NCBI GenBank assembly: GCA_034006965.1 | Contig: JAVERU010000079.1 | Span: 1-14,313 of the forward strand | Length of the DNA: 14,313 nucleotides | Direction: 5' to 3' | DNA from: Perlabentimonas sp034006965 | GTDB taxonomy: Bacteria > Bacteroidota > Bacteroidia > Bacteroidales > Tenuifilaceae | Shown here: positions 1 to 7,225 of the stretch, one piece after another | Numbering within the stretch: position 1 is the stretch's first letter | How the letters are laid out: each line of letters starts with the position of its first letter | The notes under the pieces: generated by a model | What the model was told of the DNA's origin: nothing | What the model saw: only the letters and a program-made list of their open reading frames with translations | Database searches by the model: none | Translations under genes and position numbers: made by a program

Positions 1-307
1 AGGTTGAGTGCCCTAATTGCCTTTGTAATTCGCATGCAGAAAATGATTTCTTGGTGGAAGTTAACAGGTGAATGGCTATAAACCAATACCTGAAAGGGAG
101 TTGGCTACCATGCATCACTGTATTACTGCGTAAACTTTGACGATACTTGCAGCGCTTACACTCATAATTCTCCTTATCTGATTTCCAGTAGTGCTCCTTG
201 CTTCCACACCTAGGGCAAACCACTCCAATCTTTTCTCTATACTCTTTCCACTTGACCTTACAACTATCCTAGTCAGGTAATTGGGTTGAAAAAATTAAAA
301 GATTCAT
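1..307 (-). pseudogene. IS1595-family transposase, N-terminal part, with internal amber stop; cut by window edge
   Basis: The minus strand from ATG 305-307 reads MNLLIFSTQLPD, then TAG at 269-271, then DSCKVKWKEYREKIG and on to the window edge. The downstream part has a zinc ribbon (CPRC and CKRC pairs at about 166-219) followed by the segment SNTVMHGSQLPFRYWF, and then LTSTKKSFSA and ELQRQLGH. These are hallmarks of the N-terminus of IS1595/ISXO2-type transposases, which cut and join DNA through a DDE-type domain lying outside this window. The amber codon falls where relatives, as I recall them, have Glu, so it looks like a nonsense mutation, although a later start could rescue part of the protein. 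The last two codons before the edge (ST after GH) already differ from what I expect. The outer end of the element should lie between 308 and about 345, but I could not identify its terminal repeat. Confidence 0.8.
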
Positions 308-326
308 ACACTTTGGTTTTCAATGA

Positions 327-403
327 TATGCAGCAAAGATAGTGTTTTTAGGTGAAATATTGAGTATCCATATTAAAGAATTATTTCCCTTTTCAAAAAT
401 ACA
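327..403 (+). pseudogene. Possible 5'-side remnant of the gene interrupted by the ISL3 element
   Basis: A plus-strand frame is open from 327 (after TGA at 324-326) to 403 and reads through AKIVFLGEILSIHIKELFPF. It is in the same phase as the remnant at 1682-1843 once the ISL3 element and one copy of its 8-bp target duplication are removed, giving a junction of FPFSKIEASC. The piece is short and AT-rich, so agreement of frame is the main support. Its left side appears to be cut by the IS1595 insertion. Confidence 0.35.
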
Positions 404-415
404 GGTTATTCGTCA
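404..415 (+). repeat. ISL3 terminal inverted repeat, left, with target duplication just outside
   Basis: GGTTATTCGTCA is a perfect 12-bp inverse match to 1670-1681. The similarity stops inside this stretch. The adjoining 396-403 is the left copy of the decayed 8-bp target duplication. Confidence 0.85.
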
Positions 416-1624
416 TTTTGAATGGAATGAGAATTTAAAGTCATTGCCTAAGAAGTATACCATCGCCATAAAATTGTCAACATTTCGATATCCTCTTGCT
501 CTATGTTTTGATAATTGAAATACACTATTTAGTCCTTCCGAAAGCGCGTTTGTTACTAGAGATTTCATTGAGTTTATAATTCCTTGAAAATGATTTTTCA
601 CTGTTTTCACAAAAAAGCTAAAATTGGTTTTAACGCGTTTTGTTCCGCCATTTGTAGCCACTGATTTAGCGTTGGCTCGATTGCTTTTGCCTGTATCCTC
701 CACATTGCTCAAATGCTGTTTTTAGTTTATATGCTTGGGCCGTGTCTGTTGAGGCTTCTTCAAGGAATTTTGTTAAGCATTCCTTCTGTTCCTTGTTGAG
801 ATTTTCTTCATTTTGCAGCCATATATCTTTGTTTTCTTTAATCTCTCATTCGAAGCAACCTCGACCTTTCTTACCTTATCTACCGCCTCTTTTAGTGCTT
901 TTTTTATATGGAATTTATCAAATATAACTTCTGCACTACTGAAATAAATCTTTGGTCCACTCATGTAGCTTTTGGACATGTCCATGCTGATCTGCTTGAT
1001 GTAGTTGGGGGCTCCGCGAGTGACCGTATAATTTCTGATAGCATTGGCTGAAAACGCTTTGATCTCGTCCTTCACAAACATCAATTACTTTCCCTGTACC
1101 ATGGTCTGTAAATATGGAAACATACCTTAACCCTTTTTGGTATGACTTCTCATCAACGCCAAAACTTGTTGTTTTTGGAACAATCAGTTTTCTGGACTCC
1201 TTGCTTAATGTAGCGATGAATGGTGCCCCAAATATTGCTGTCTGGCTCTCTTAGTTCTATTGAAAGGGTTCTAATGGATACATTTTTCGCCTTCGTCATG
1301 ATCAACACTTCCAGCTGAAAACTATAATGGGTATTTTGTCTGCCGAATGGATGCTTGTCCAATACCAACATCCCATGTTCAGGACAGCTTGTCCTTGGCA
1401 TTTTTATGTTTAAATAGCAACTATAGTCACAGATGTCTAAATGACGCCAAACCCTATAATGCCCATCATGCACTTTACTTAGCTTACCGCATTTACTGCA
1501 AGAGAACCGGCTTGCCGATTCATAGCTAGTAAAACGTTTACAGACTTTGTGGGGGAATGAACTTCAATGTTTTCAATGAACCATGGGGCATCTACCTGTA
1601 GTATTGTTTAATTGGACTGTCCAT
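413..1624 (-). pseudogene. ISL3-family transposase, multiply frameshifted
   Basis: Reading leftward, fragments of one transposase appear in changing frames: VDAPWFIENIEVHSP (about 1551-1595); ESASRFSCSKCGKLSKVHDG and RVWRHLDICDYSCYLN, with zinc-finger cysteines and PRTSCPEHG (to about 1153); FGVDEKSYQKGLRYVSIF with the first catalytic Asp (about 1100-1160); SMDMSKSYMSG and VIFDKFHIKKALKEAVDKVR (773-1084), with the second Asp; and NALSEGLNSVFQLSKHRARG, ending at 413, with the catalytic Glu. This order (N-terminal zinc finger, helix-turn-helix region, DDE core) is the known ISL3 layout. The frame changes at least five times, so no intact protein can be made. ATG at 1622-1624 is the likeliest original start, but the frame there is already shifted from the next block. 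The stop TGA lies inside the left terminal repeat. Confidence 0.85.
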
Positions 1625-1669
1625 TTTTTTATCCGGATTATAGTCCTTTTTCCCTATTTCCACTATATT

Positions 1670-1681
1670 TGACGAATAACC
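1670..1681 (-). repeat. ISL3 terminal inverted repeat, right, with target duplication just outside
   Basis: TGACGAATAACC is the exact reverse complement of the left end at 404-415. The next 8 bases, AAAATTGA (1682-1689), are the right copy of the decayed target duplication. Confidence 0.85.
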
Positions 1682-1843
1682 AAAATTGAAGCAAGCTGTT
1701 TGGTGATTGGCGCCACAAAGGATAGTTTCCATAGCCACAACGAGGCGTTAAACATATCCAAGGCAATTAGGGGTTGTAAGTATATCGATTTGGTTGATAG
1801 TAAACGCTCGCATAGCAAGGAGGTAGCTTTGGTAATTGAATAA
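1682..1843 (+). pseudogene. 3' remnant of an interrupted gene, alpha/beta hydrolase-like C-terminus
   Basis: Directly after the ISL3 end, a frame runs for 53 codons to TAA at 1841-1843. It includes ASCLVIGATKDSFHSHNEAL, then ISKAIRGCKYIDLVDSKRSH and EVALVIE. The pattern of a hydrophobic strand, then GATKD-S-F-H, a helix, a second strand, and a Ser-His before the end matches the Asp and His segments near the C-terminus of many alpha/beta hydrolases. The assignment rests on pattern only. There is no start, so this is the tail of a gene cut by the ISL3 element; the probable preceding piece is 327-403. The next gene starts 22 bp downstream, so the broken gene may once have been first in that operon. 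Confidence 0.45.
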
Positions 1844-1865
1844 CTTGTGAAAGGCCAATCATATT

Positions 1866-2408
1866 ATGAAGCGTAGTAAGACAGAAATTAAGGCGTTGGT
1901 TAATGCCTACTCAAAAAGTGAACTGGCCGAGATGGTTATCGCCATGGCTTCGCGAAAGGAGTATTACGAATACCTATCGGTACATTTCTTCGACAAGCAG
2001 GAGGGCGAGCTAGAATTGTACCAAAAGGCCATTGAGGATATCGATAAGCTTTGGATAAAGCGATACAAAGGATTCTCCGAGGAACTTCGTATGGCCAATA
2101 TGATTGGTGCATGCAATAAGCGGGTTAGCGAGTTTGCCAAAATATCAAAGAACAAGAAGCTGGAGGCTGACCTGCTGATGTATATACTTGATGATGTGTT
2201 TAGACTTTATTCGAGGTCATTGGGCACATGCTTTACTTCGTTTGATTCCAAGGTCGCATTAACTGTGCGCAGGGTGTTAACCCTTATAAAAAAGTTGCAT
2301 CCCGACTACCATATCGAGTATGAAGAAAAAATAAATAGCTACCTCGATGTTTTACATCGAAGGTCAGACCACTTAGATTCTGTTTTCAATATGCCAAAAT
2401 CAATATAG
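1866..2408 (+). CDS. Uncharacterised 180-aa helical protein, DUF6155-like
   Basis: The protein is soluble and largely helical, with no signal peptide or membrane segment. The segments SKSELAEMVIAMASRKEYYE (about residues 17-36) and KLEADLLMYILDDVFRLYS (about 98-117) resemble the DUF6155 family, a group of Bacteroidota proteins of unknown function; I make this link from memory of the pattern, without a search. No catalytic motif is visible. The ATG follows the broken hydrolase gene by 22 bp and only a weak purine stretch lies upstream, which is normal in this phylum. The next gene begins 2 bp after the stop, so the two are almost surely co-transcribed and probably act with the SWIM protein further down. 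No function is proposed. Confidence 0.85.
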   Translation: MKRSKTEIKALVNAYSKSELAEMVIAMASRKEYYEYLSVHFFDKQEGELELYQKAIEDIDKLWIKRYKGFSEELRMANMIGACNKRVSEFAKISKNKKLEADLLMYILDDVFRLYSRSLGTCFTSFDSKVALTVRRVLTLIKKLHPDYHIEYEEKINSYLDVLHRRSDHLDSVFNMPKSI

Positions 2409-2410
2409 AT

Positions 2411-2743
2411 ATGGAACTTTCAAAAGCCGACAAAAAAGCTGCCCGAAGCATAATTGAGAAGGGGCTGCAGAAGGAGCTTGAGAATGGGCTAAATGAATTT
2501 TACCAACTGCTTAAGGATTGGAAGGAGCATCAGGCTGATAATCGTGATGTTTACCATAAACTTTATAGTCGAGTAAGGGAGTTCGACAAGCATATCGCTT
2601 GGCGTTACGATAGGATGAGCGGCAAGGATTATATCTTTGTAATTACAAACCAGCTAATTGAGGGTCATATAAACGATGAGGATTTGACCCCATCGTCGGT
2701 GGAGGCTCGGGGTATGATTGATAAAATAATGAAATTAAGATAA
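2411..2743 (+). CDS. Uncharacterised 110-aa protein of the SWIM operon
   Basis: This small charged protein starts MELSKADKKAARSIIEKGLQ and is predicted to be mostly helical from its spacing of hydrophobic residues. Near the middle it has HKLYSRVREFDKHIAWRYDR, rich in Arg, Tyr and Trp. There is no signal peptide, membrane segment or recognised motif. It starts 2 bp after the previous stop and ends 20 bp before the SWIM gene, so it sits in the centre of a three-gene operon. Such small proteins beside SWIM-domain genes may be binding partners, but that is inference from position only. Confidence 0.85.
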   Translation: MELSKADKKAARSIIEKGLQKELENGLNEFYQLLKDWKEHQADNRDVYHKLYSRVREFDKHIAWRYDRMSGKDYIFVITNQLIEGHINDEDLTPSSVEARGMIDKIMKLR

Positions 2744-2763
2744 TACTACCAAAATAGCTAGCT

Positions 2764-4476
2764 ATGAAAATTCCATTAGACTCATTTGAACAGTATATCG
2801 ATGAAACCATACTAAAACGGGGCTTGCAGTATTTCAAGAAAGGGTACGTTGGCGAGCCCGAGCTAATTTCACCCGGCGAGTTTGAACTGCTGGTTGAGGG
2901 AACCGAAACCTATGTTGTGAACCTAAAGATTGATAACAATGAGGTGACCGAGTTTGTGTGTACCTGCCCCTACGATTTTGGCCCCGTTTGCAAGCACGTG
3001 GTGGCAGCCCTTTTCTATCTGCAAAAGGATGAGCTGGGGCTTGAGGTTAAGGAGAATAAATCAGCAAAATCTGCTGCAAAGCCCAGGACCAAAAGCAAGG
3101 GGATAGCCGAGCAGGTGAATGAGCTGCTGGATACGATGCCGCATGAGGAGTTGAAAGATTTTGTTCGCGAAAAATGTGACAGCGACAGGTCCTTTAGGCA
3201 GCTGTTTGTGGGGAAGCACGCTTACAGGATAATTCCCGAATCAAAGGAGCTGTACGCTAAGCAGGTTAAGGCCATCCTCCAAAATGCCAAAGGACGAAAG
3301 GGGTATATCGGTTACTACGAGGCTCGGGATGTGGGCAACGAGGTTTACCAAATGGTGCAGAATGCCGAGCAGCTGATGAATTCTGGGAGCACCGAATCGG
3401 CCATGTATATGGCTATGGGGATACTGGAGGAGATGACCAAAGCCCTCGACTACTCCGACGATAGCAATGCCGATATTGGAACCAGTATTGAATCCAGCAT
3501 TAGCATTCTTCACGCCATATCGGAATTGGAATTGCCCGAGAAGATTAGGAAAAATCTTTTTGATTACTGTGTAAAAGCTTATAAGAAAGAAATTTTTAAG
3601 GGTTGGGATTGGCACAACGCTATGCTTGACATTGCTGTTAAAAATCAATCGACTGAGGAGGAGGTTAAGCAAGTATATGAGCTGCTCGATGCTGTGAAAC
3701 CCAAGAGGGATGGTTGGGATTGGGATTACAGGCAAGCACAGCGTATTAGGTTAAATCTAATCAGAAAAACCGAGGGTGATGAGCAGGCCGAAAAGTATAT
3801 GGAGGAAAATGTTTCGAACTCCGATTTTCGCAAGGCCGTTATAGAAAAGGCCATTAAGAACAAGGATTATGAAAAGGCCATCGCGCTTTGCCAGCAGGGC
3901 ATTAAGGTTGATCAGGGGAAGTTTGATGGGTTGGCAACTAATTGGAAGGAGCTGCTGCTGAAGGTTTACCAACAGCAGAATGATGTTGACAAAGTGCTTG
4001 AACTTTCGCGAACATTGTTTCTCGAGAGCCATATGGAGAGAAAACCTTACTTTGATGTGCTGAAAAATAATATTGCTAAGGATCAGTGGAACGCTTATGT
4101 TGATGGGCTTATTAAGGAGCTGAAAGCCAAGAGCCGGTGGGGCGATTCCTCAACCGTGGCACAGATATATATTTGGGAAGAGCGTTGGCCCGACCTGCTG
4201 GCCATAGCTCAAAAGAATGTTTCTCTCCATACCATCGATGTATACTCGCGGTACTTGGTTAAAGAGTTTCCCTCGGAGGTGGCAGCACTTTACCAAGTGG
4301 CCATTTTAAAGGACATGGAGGTTAATATGGGCCGTAATCACTACCAAAATGCTTGTCGCTATTTGCGTAGAATGATAAAGATGGGAGAGCGAGACAAGGC
4401 AAATTTTGTGATTGATGAGCTTCGAAGGCTTTACCCCAAGCGCAAAGCGCTGATGGAGGAGTTGGAGAAGGTTTAG
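2764..4476 (+). CDS. SWIM zinc-finger protein with helical-repeat C-terminus
   Basis: Residues 66-78 (C66, C68, C76, H78, in EFVCTCPY..GPVCKH) form the CxC-x7-CxH signature of the SWIM zinc finger, a domain thought to bind DNA or protein. The first 60 residues are the usual strand-rich lead-in to this finger. A Lys- and Ser-rich linker follows (about 97-115), and then ELLDTMPHEELKDFVREKC, a helix pair often seen after SWIM fingers. From about residue 150 to 570 the protein is all helical with TPR-like or alpha-solenoid character, for example KAVIEKAIKNKDYEKAIALC. All four zinc ligands are present. There is no signal peptide, so it is cytoplasmic. It is the last gene of the operon and ends facing the convergent lipoprotein operon. 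The natural target is unknown. Family call sure, role unsure. Confidence 0.92.
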   Translation: MKIPLDSFEQYIDETILKRGLQYFKKGYVGEPELISPGEFELLVEGTETYVVNLKIDNNEVTEFVCTCPYDFGPVCKHVVAALFYLQKDELGLEVKENKSAKSAAKPRTKSKGIAEQVNELLDTMPHEELKDFVREKCDSDRSFRQLFVGKHAYRIIPESKELYAKQVKAILQNAKGRKGYIGYYEARDVGNEVYQMVQNAEQLMNSGSTESAMYMAMGILEEMTKALDYSDDSNADIGTSIESSISILHAISELELPEKIRKNLFDYCVKAYKKEIFKGWDWHNAMLDIAVKNQSTEEEVKQVYELLDAVKPKRDGWDWDYRQAQRIRLNLIRKTEGDEQAEKYMEENVSNSDFRKAVIEKAIKNKDYEKAIALCQQGIKVDQGKFDGLATNWKELLLKVYQQQNDVDKVLELSRTLFLESHMERKPYFDVLKNNIAKDQWNAYVDGLIKELKAKSRWGDSSTVAQIYIWEERWPDLLAIAQKNVSLHTIDVYSRYLVKEFPSEVAALYQVAILKDMEVNMGRNHYQNACRYLRRMIKMGERDKANFVIDELRRLYPKRKALMEELEKV

Positions 4477-4529
4477 CACACAGCCCAACGGATTTGGTTG
4501 TCGGCAGAAATTATAATTGAAGTTTTACG

Positions 4530-4544
4530 AGCCCCCAAGGGGCT
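4530..4544. terminator. Possible bidirectional terminator hairpin between convergent operons
   Basis: AGCCCC and GGGGCT form a perfect 6-bp stem with a CAA loop, located between the convergent stops at 4476 and 4574. The T-run after it is weak on the plus strand (TTTCG), and on the minus strand the flank is CGTAAAAC. Position supports it more than sequence does. Confidence 0.4.
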
Positions 4545-4573
4545 TTCGCAGTATTAGTTGCTGTGGAACACTG

Positions 4574-5026
4574 TCAGTAGGCGATTCGCAAGTTAGCTAT
4601 GGCTCCCGATACCCAGAAGCAGGGCTCGCTGCACGAGTCGTAATCGTAGAATATCTTTGTTTCAACCCTGTTAAAAACATATCGTGTCCTACCATCAACC
4701 TTGTACTTTGCAACTACCGTGTGCAGCGTCTCATTTTCAATGTAGATGTAATGAGTTTCCTTGCTGGCAACCTCTTCTAGCACGATCACCTCGTTCTCGG
4801 GTGGGCCTAAGTATACCGTTATGGGAACTTCAGTGTTCTCCTCGTTAATGGTAAGGTGCAGCTTAACCCTTGAGTCCAGCGGCTTGTCGGGGTAGCATTC
4901 CGAACATTTAAACTCTAAAAGTTTCTCGATGCTGCAACCTTTAATTATCACCAGTGCAATAGGTATAATGATAATCAAAAGCTTTCGGGAATATCTCAAC
5001 AAGCTTCGACTGCTTAGGTGTTCCAT
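4574..5026 (-). CDS. Small lipoprotein, paralogue of the upstream neighbour
   Basis: The N-terminus has basic residues followed by a long hydrophobic stretch, KLLIIIIPIALVIIKGC, ending in a lipobox with the acceptor Cys at residue 31, so it is predicted to be lipid-anchored. The mature part of about 120 residues is beta-rich and has Cys pairs at C41/C44 and near the end (DSCSEPC), possibly disulfide-bonded outside the cytoplasm. The blocks LTINEENTEVPITVYLGPPE, HTVVAKYKVDGRTRYV and AIANLRI line up with LNEENQNIQVAVYEG, YTVIAYYQKDGKTYQV and TVIDLRL of the protein encoded at 5048-5458, showing an old tandem duplication. It is the last gene of the minus-strand operon, 21 bp after its paralogue. 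The molecular function is unknown. Confidence 0.85.
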   Translation of the reverse strand: MEHLSSRSLLRYSRKLLIIIIPIALVIIKGCSIEKLLEFKCSECYPDKPLDSRVKLHLTINEENTEVPITVYLGPPENEVIVLEEVASKETHYIYIENETLHTVVAKYKVDGRTRYVFNRVETKIFYDYDSCSEPCFWVSGAIANLRIAY

Positions 5027-5047
5027 AGGGTAAACAGATGTGTTTTG

Positions 5048-5458
5048 TTAATCCTTTAACCTTAGGTCAATAACAGTATTGCTTACGTAGTAGCATTTGC
5101 CCGATTGCGATACGGACATTTCAATCCCACTAACCACCTGGTAGGTCTTACCATCCTTCTGGTAGTACGCAATAACCGTGTACTGCTTGTTGGTTTCGAG
5201 CCAAAGTTCCCTAGAGTACCTGTTTAGCTTCTTCTCGTATCTAAGGGTATTATTCTCCATTGTACCCTCGTATACTGCCACTTGGATGTTCTGGTTCTCT
5301 TCGTTTAGGGTTATCAAGGCTAACACGCCAAAACCTAACGGCTTAGTCGATAAGCAGCTGGAACGTTTTTCCCCTAGCCCACAGCCCTGCAGTGCTACCA
5401 TCATCAAAAGCAATAGCAGGTACGCTGGGGTTATGTATGTCGATTTTTTACTCGTCAT
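5048..5458 (-). CDS. Small lipoprotein, paralogue of the downstream neighbour
   Basis: The signal sequence MTSKKSTYITPAYLLLLLMM continues into VALQGC, a clear lipobox with Cys at residue 26. The mature part of about 110 residues is beta-rich and holds the same core as the protein encoded at 4574-5026: a LNEEN turn, a strand ending in VYEG, then YTVIAYYQKDGKTYQVVSGI and a final VIDLRL. It may be a single immunoglobulin-like or transthyretin-like beta sandwich, but I cannot assign a family. It starts 27 bp after the ankyrin gene stop and is 21 bp before the next lipoprotein gene, so the three genes appear to be one transcript serving the outer membrane or periplasm. Confidence 0.85.
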   Translation of the reverse strand: MTSKKSTYITPAYLLLLLMMVALQGCGLGEKRSSCLSTKPLGFGVLALITLNEENQNIQVAVYEGTMENNTLRYEKKLNRYSRELWLETNKQYTVIAYYQKDGKTYQVVSGIEMSVSQSGKCYYVSNTVIDLRLKD

Positions 5459-5485
5459 ATACTTTCATCCTTAAACTTGGTGTGC

Positions 5486-6925
5486 TTAGTACCAGTCAAT
5501 CTTCTTCTTTTTAACCTTTGATTTTGTTGGGTCAATAATGAATCCTGTGGTGATGCTAAACGATAGGGGAGACTCTTTTAGGTGATCCATAGTGAGCAAG
5601 TGGAAACTTGTCGATAGGTAAAACCAATTTCTAGCTAATGTCCACCGTATTTCGGGTGTAATCAAGTGATAGGTTTTGGCTTTATAAACACTGCTCTCTA
5701 CGTTGTACTTTCCCCACGATGTGATCCCTTTTACCCCTAGCGAAAAGCTAACCACCGATTTTTTGCGCGTTGTGCTCTGTGCTAACTCTTTAGCAATGCT
5801 AACGCTTGCAATATTCCGTCGCTCAAAGAATTGATACGTGGCATAGGTGTCTTCAATAACAATGGCCTTGGTGTAGGGCCTTATCCCAATGTCGATTCCT
5901 AGGCTAATGCCGTAGGGCAAAAGGGTTGTGTTTGCTCCAATGGCCATAAAAAAGTCGTTGCTATTGATGGTGGTTTTTACGTATGGTGCTACGTAGTGCA
6001 CCTCAATCTTTTTTGATAACGGGCTTCCAATGCCATTTAAGGTGAGTGCTAACTCTTTTAATCCGTTTCGGTTAGCCAAGTCGGCATAGCTCATTTCGGG
6101 TGGGAGGTTGTGGAGTGAGGCTTTCTGCTCAAGCAGAAAAATTGCTGCTTCCTCTGATTTGTTTGCTATGGCTACGGCCAGGGCCGTAATGCCTTTGTTG
6201 TCCCTCTTGTCTATATCGGCTCCATAATCGGTGAGTAGCCGCATCATGGTGGTGTCGTTAAACTGAGCAGCAACCATAAGCGGGGTAATCCCATTGTTGT
6301 CGGGTTTGTCCACATCGGCCCAGTTCTCAAGCAGATAGTCGGCTGCCTCTAGTGCGCCAGAGTATACCGAAGCCATTAGGGGTGTGTTCCCAGAGTAGTC
6401 GGCCGAGTCGATATGCGCTCCGTAGCTTAGGAGTAGGTAAGCCATATAGGGATAACCATAGGCGCTGGCATAATGTAAGGGGGAAACGCCTTGGCTATTT
6501 ATAGGGTGTGGGTTTGCACCATTTAGCACTAGCAGCTCGGCAATGCTATCCTTATGGTTTGAGGTGGCAAAGTGTAGGGCGGTTAGCCCTTCGGGGTTAG
6601 GGGTGTCTAGCTCTGCCCCGTAAATCATTAGCTCGCGGGCAATCTCGTAATGCCCTCGCTGTGCGGCATACATAAGAGGTGTGGTGCCATACCAATCGAT
6701 GTTAGGGCTAATTCCAAATTCAAGAATTTGTTTTACATTTTCAAAATTCCCTGAGTCCACCTGTTGAACAACCAACAGGGAGACATCCTCAATGTTTAGT
6801 TTGTGCTGTTTTTCATCGAGGGGTGATGTAAAATAACTTTGTGAAACCTGACTATATACGAATTGCAAACCAACGATTGCTATGCAGAGGAGGGTGAGTG
6901 AAAGGTTTTTAAATGGTTGGCTCAT
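5486..6925 (-). CDS. Secreted ankyrin-repeat protein with beta-barrel-like C-terminal domain
   Basis: The start has a Sec-type signal peptide (LSLTLLCIAIVGLQFVYS, likely cut near residue 25). Residues about 47-276 are one weak and six good ankyrin repeats of 33 residues, with typical YGTTPLMYAAQRGHYEIARE and DNNGITPLMVAAQF signatures. From about residue 305 to 479 the protein changes to alternating hydrophobic and polar strands with many aromatics (for example YHLITPEIRWTLARNWFYLS and FSITTGFIID) and ends in DWY, resembling an outer-membrane beta-barrel of about 8 strands. Ankyrin repeats bind proteins; a signal peptide puts this array in the periplasm or outside, which is uncommon among characterised ankyrin proteins. 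Two lipoprotein genes follow at 27 and 21 bp. The strand count is a visual estimate, and a soluble beta domain is possible. Confidence 0.88.
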   Translation of the reverse strand: MSQPFKNLSLTLLCIAIVGLQFVYSQVSQSYFTSPLDEKQHKLNIEDVSLLVVQQVDSGNFENVKQILEFGISPNIDWYGTTPLMYAAQRGHYEIARELMIYGAELDTPNPEGLTALHFATSNHKDSIAELLVLNGANPHPINSQGVSPLHYASAYGYPYMAYLLLSYGAHIDSADYSGNTPLMASVYSGALEAADYLLENWADVDKPDNNGITPLMVAAQFNDTTMMRLLTDYGADIDKRDNKGITALAVAIANKSEEAAIFLLEQKASLHNLPPEMSYADLANRNGLKELALTLNGIGSPLSKKIEVHYVAPYVKTTINSNDFFMAIGANTTLLPYGISLGIDIGIRPYTKAIVIEDTYATYQFFERRNIASVSIAKELAQSTTRKKSVVSFSLGVKGITSWGKYNVESSVYKAKTYHLITPEIRWTLARNWFYLSTSFHLLTMDHLKESPLSFSITTGFIIDPTKSKVKKKKIDWY

Positions 6926-6933
6926 AAATGCTA

Positions 6934-6961
6934 GGTTGTTATGTGCTTGTAGCTATGGGGT
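6934..6961 (+). repeat. Imperfect direct repeat, left copy (partner 14180-14210)
   Basis: It contains GGTTGTTATGTGCTTGT followed directly by AGCTATGGGGT. The partner copy has the same order with 4 extra bases (GCAC) between GCTTGT and AGCTATGGGGT. The 11-mer AGCTATGGGGT is identical in both. Confidence 0.55.
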
Positions 6962-7160
6962 TGGTAAAGTGCTGGAGATTGAAACGGTTTTCTTATCCAA
7001 CTGAACGAAGCTACGAAAAAGCGAGAAAGTCTCATAATCCGTTATCATCCAACTTTTTATTAACCCCTTATTGTACCCTGGCGTTAAATTATATGTCGTT
7101 TTATTCGTTTTAAATTTGCTGCAATGTCTTTCAGTCCGTGCGTCGGGAACAGACACACTT

Positions 7161-7181
7161 CCTGCCTTGCCGTCAGGCAGG
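7161..7181. repeat. Short palindromic hairpin, REP-like
   Basis: CCTGCC (7161-7166) pairs with GGCAGG (7176-7181) across a 9-base loop, TTGCCGTCA. Palindromes of this kind are common between genes in Bacteroidota. It lies just before the larger inverted repeat at 7183-7225, so the two may form one structured unit. Confidence 0.5.
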
Positions 7182-7182
7182 T

Positions 7183-7225
7183 TTGCCAAGTTTTGGATTG
7201 CAGGGCAGCTTGTGCGACTTGGCAA
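7183..7225. repeat. 9-bp inverted repeat with GCTTGTGCG in its loop, left flank of R-M operon
   Basis: TTGCCAAGT (7183-7191) is perfectly complementary to ACTTGGCAA (7217-7225). The 25-base loop ends in GCTTGTGCG (7208-7216), directly next to the right arm. The hairpin at 14070-14110 has the same design with the same 9-mer, and 7208-7227 matches 14088-14107 at 15 of 20 positions. Confidence 0.55.

Larger units (their letters stand above)
404..1681 (-). mobile_element. ISL3-family insertion sequence, complete outline but inactivated (1278 bp)
   Basis: The left end GGTTATTCGTCA (404-415) is exactly repeated in inverse orientation at the right end, TGACGAATAACC (1670-1681). Both ends begin with GG, as is usual for ISL3 elements. 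The 8 bp just outside are AAAATACA (396-403) and AAAATTGA (1682-1689), which match at 6 of 8 positions and fit the 8-bp target duplication known for this family after some decay. The interior encodes one transposase on the minus strand, broken by several frameshifts. The length is at the small end for the family. The element is probably an old insertion that can no longer transpose by itself. Confidence 0.85.

Noticed and set aside
742..1529. Plus-strand frames at 742-927 and 1347-1529
   Set aside because: They lie antisense to clear ISL3 transposase fragments and are low-complexity shadows.
3241..3735. 164-codon minus-strand frame opposite the SWIM gene
   Set aside because: It is a mirror of the plus-strand coding bias; the SWIM protein on the other strand is certain.
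7132..7155. Third copy of the GTGCG hairpin element (CAGTC, GTGCGT, GGG, with TGTCT/AGACA arms)
   Set aside because: The arms are only 5 bp and the match to 14083-14101 is broken by a gap; too weak to list as a repeat.
6953..7225. 90-codon minus-strand open frame (and plus-strand frames at 6928-7113 and 7071-7274)
   Set aside because: They run through the palindromic repeats of the intergenic region, overlap one another and show no domain or plausible composition; peptides such as LPDGKAG come from the hairpin sequence.
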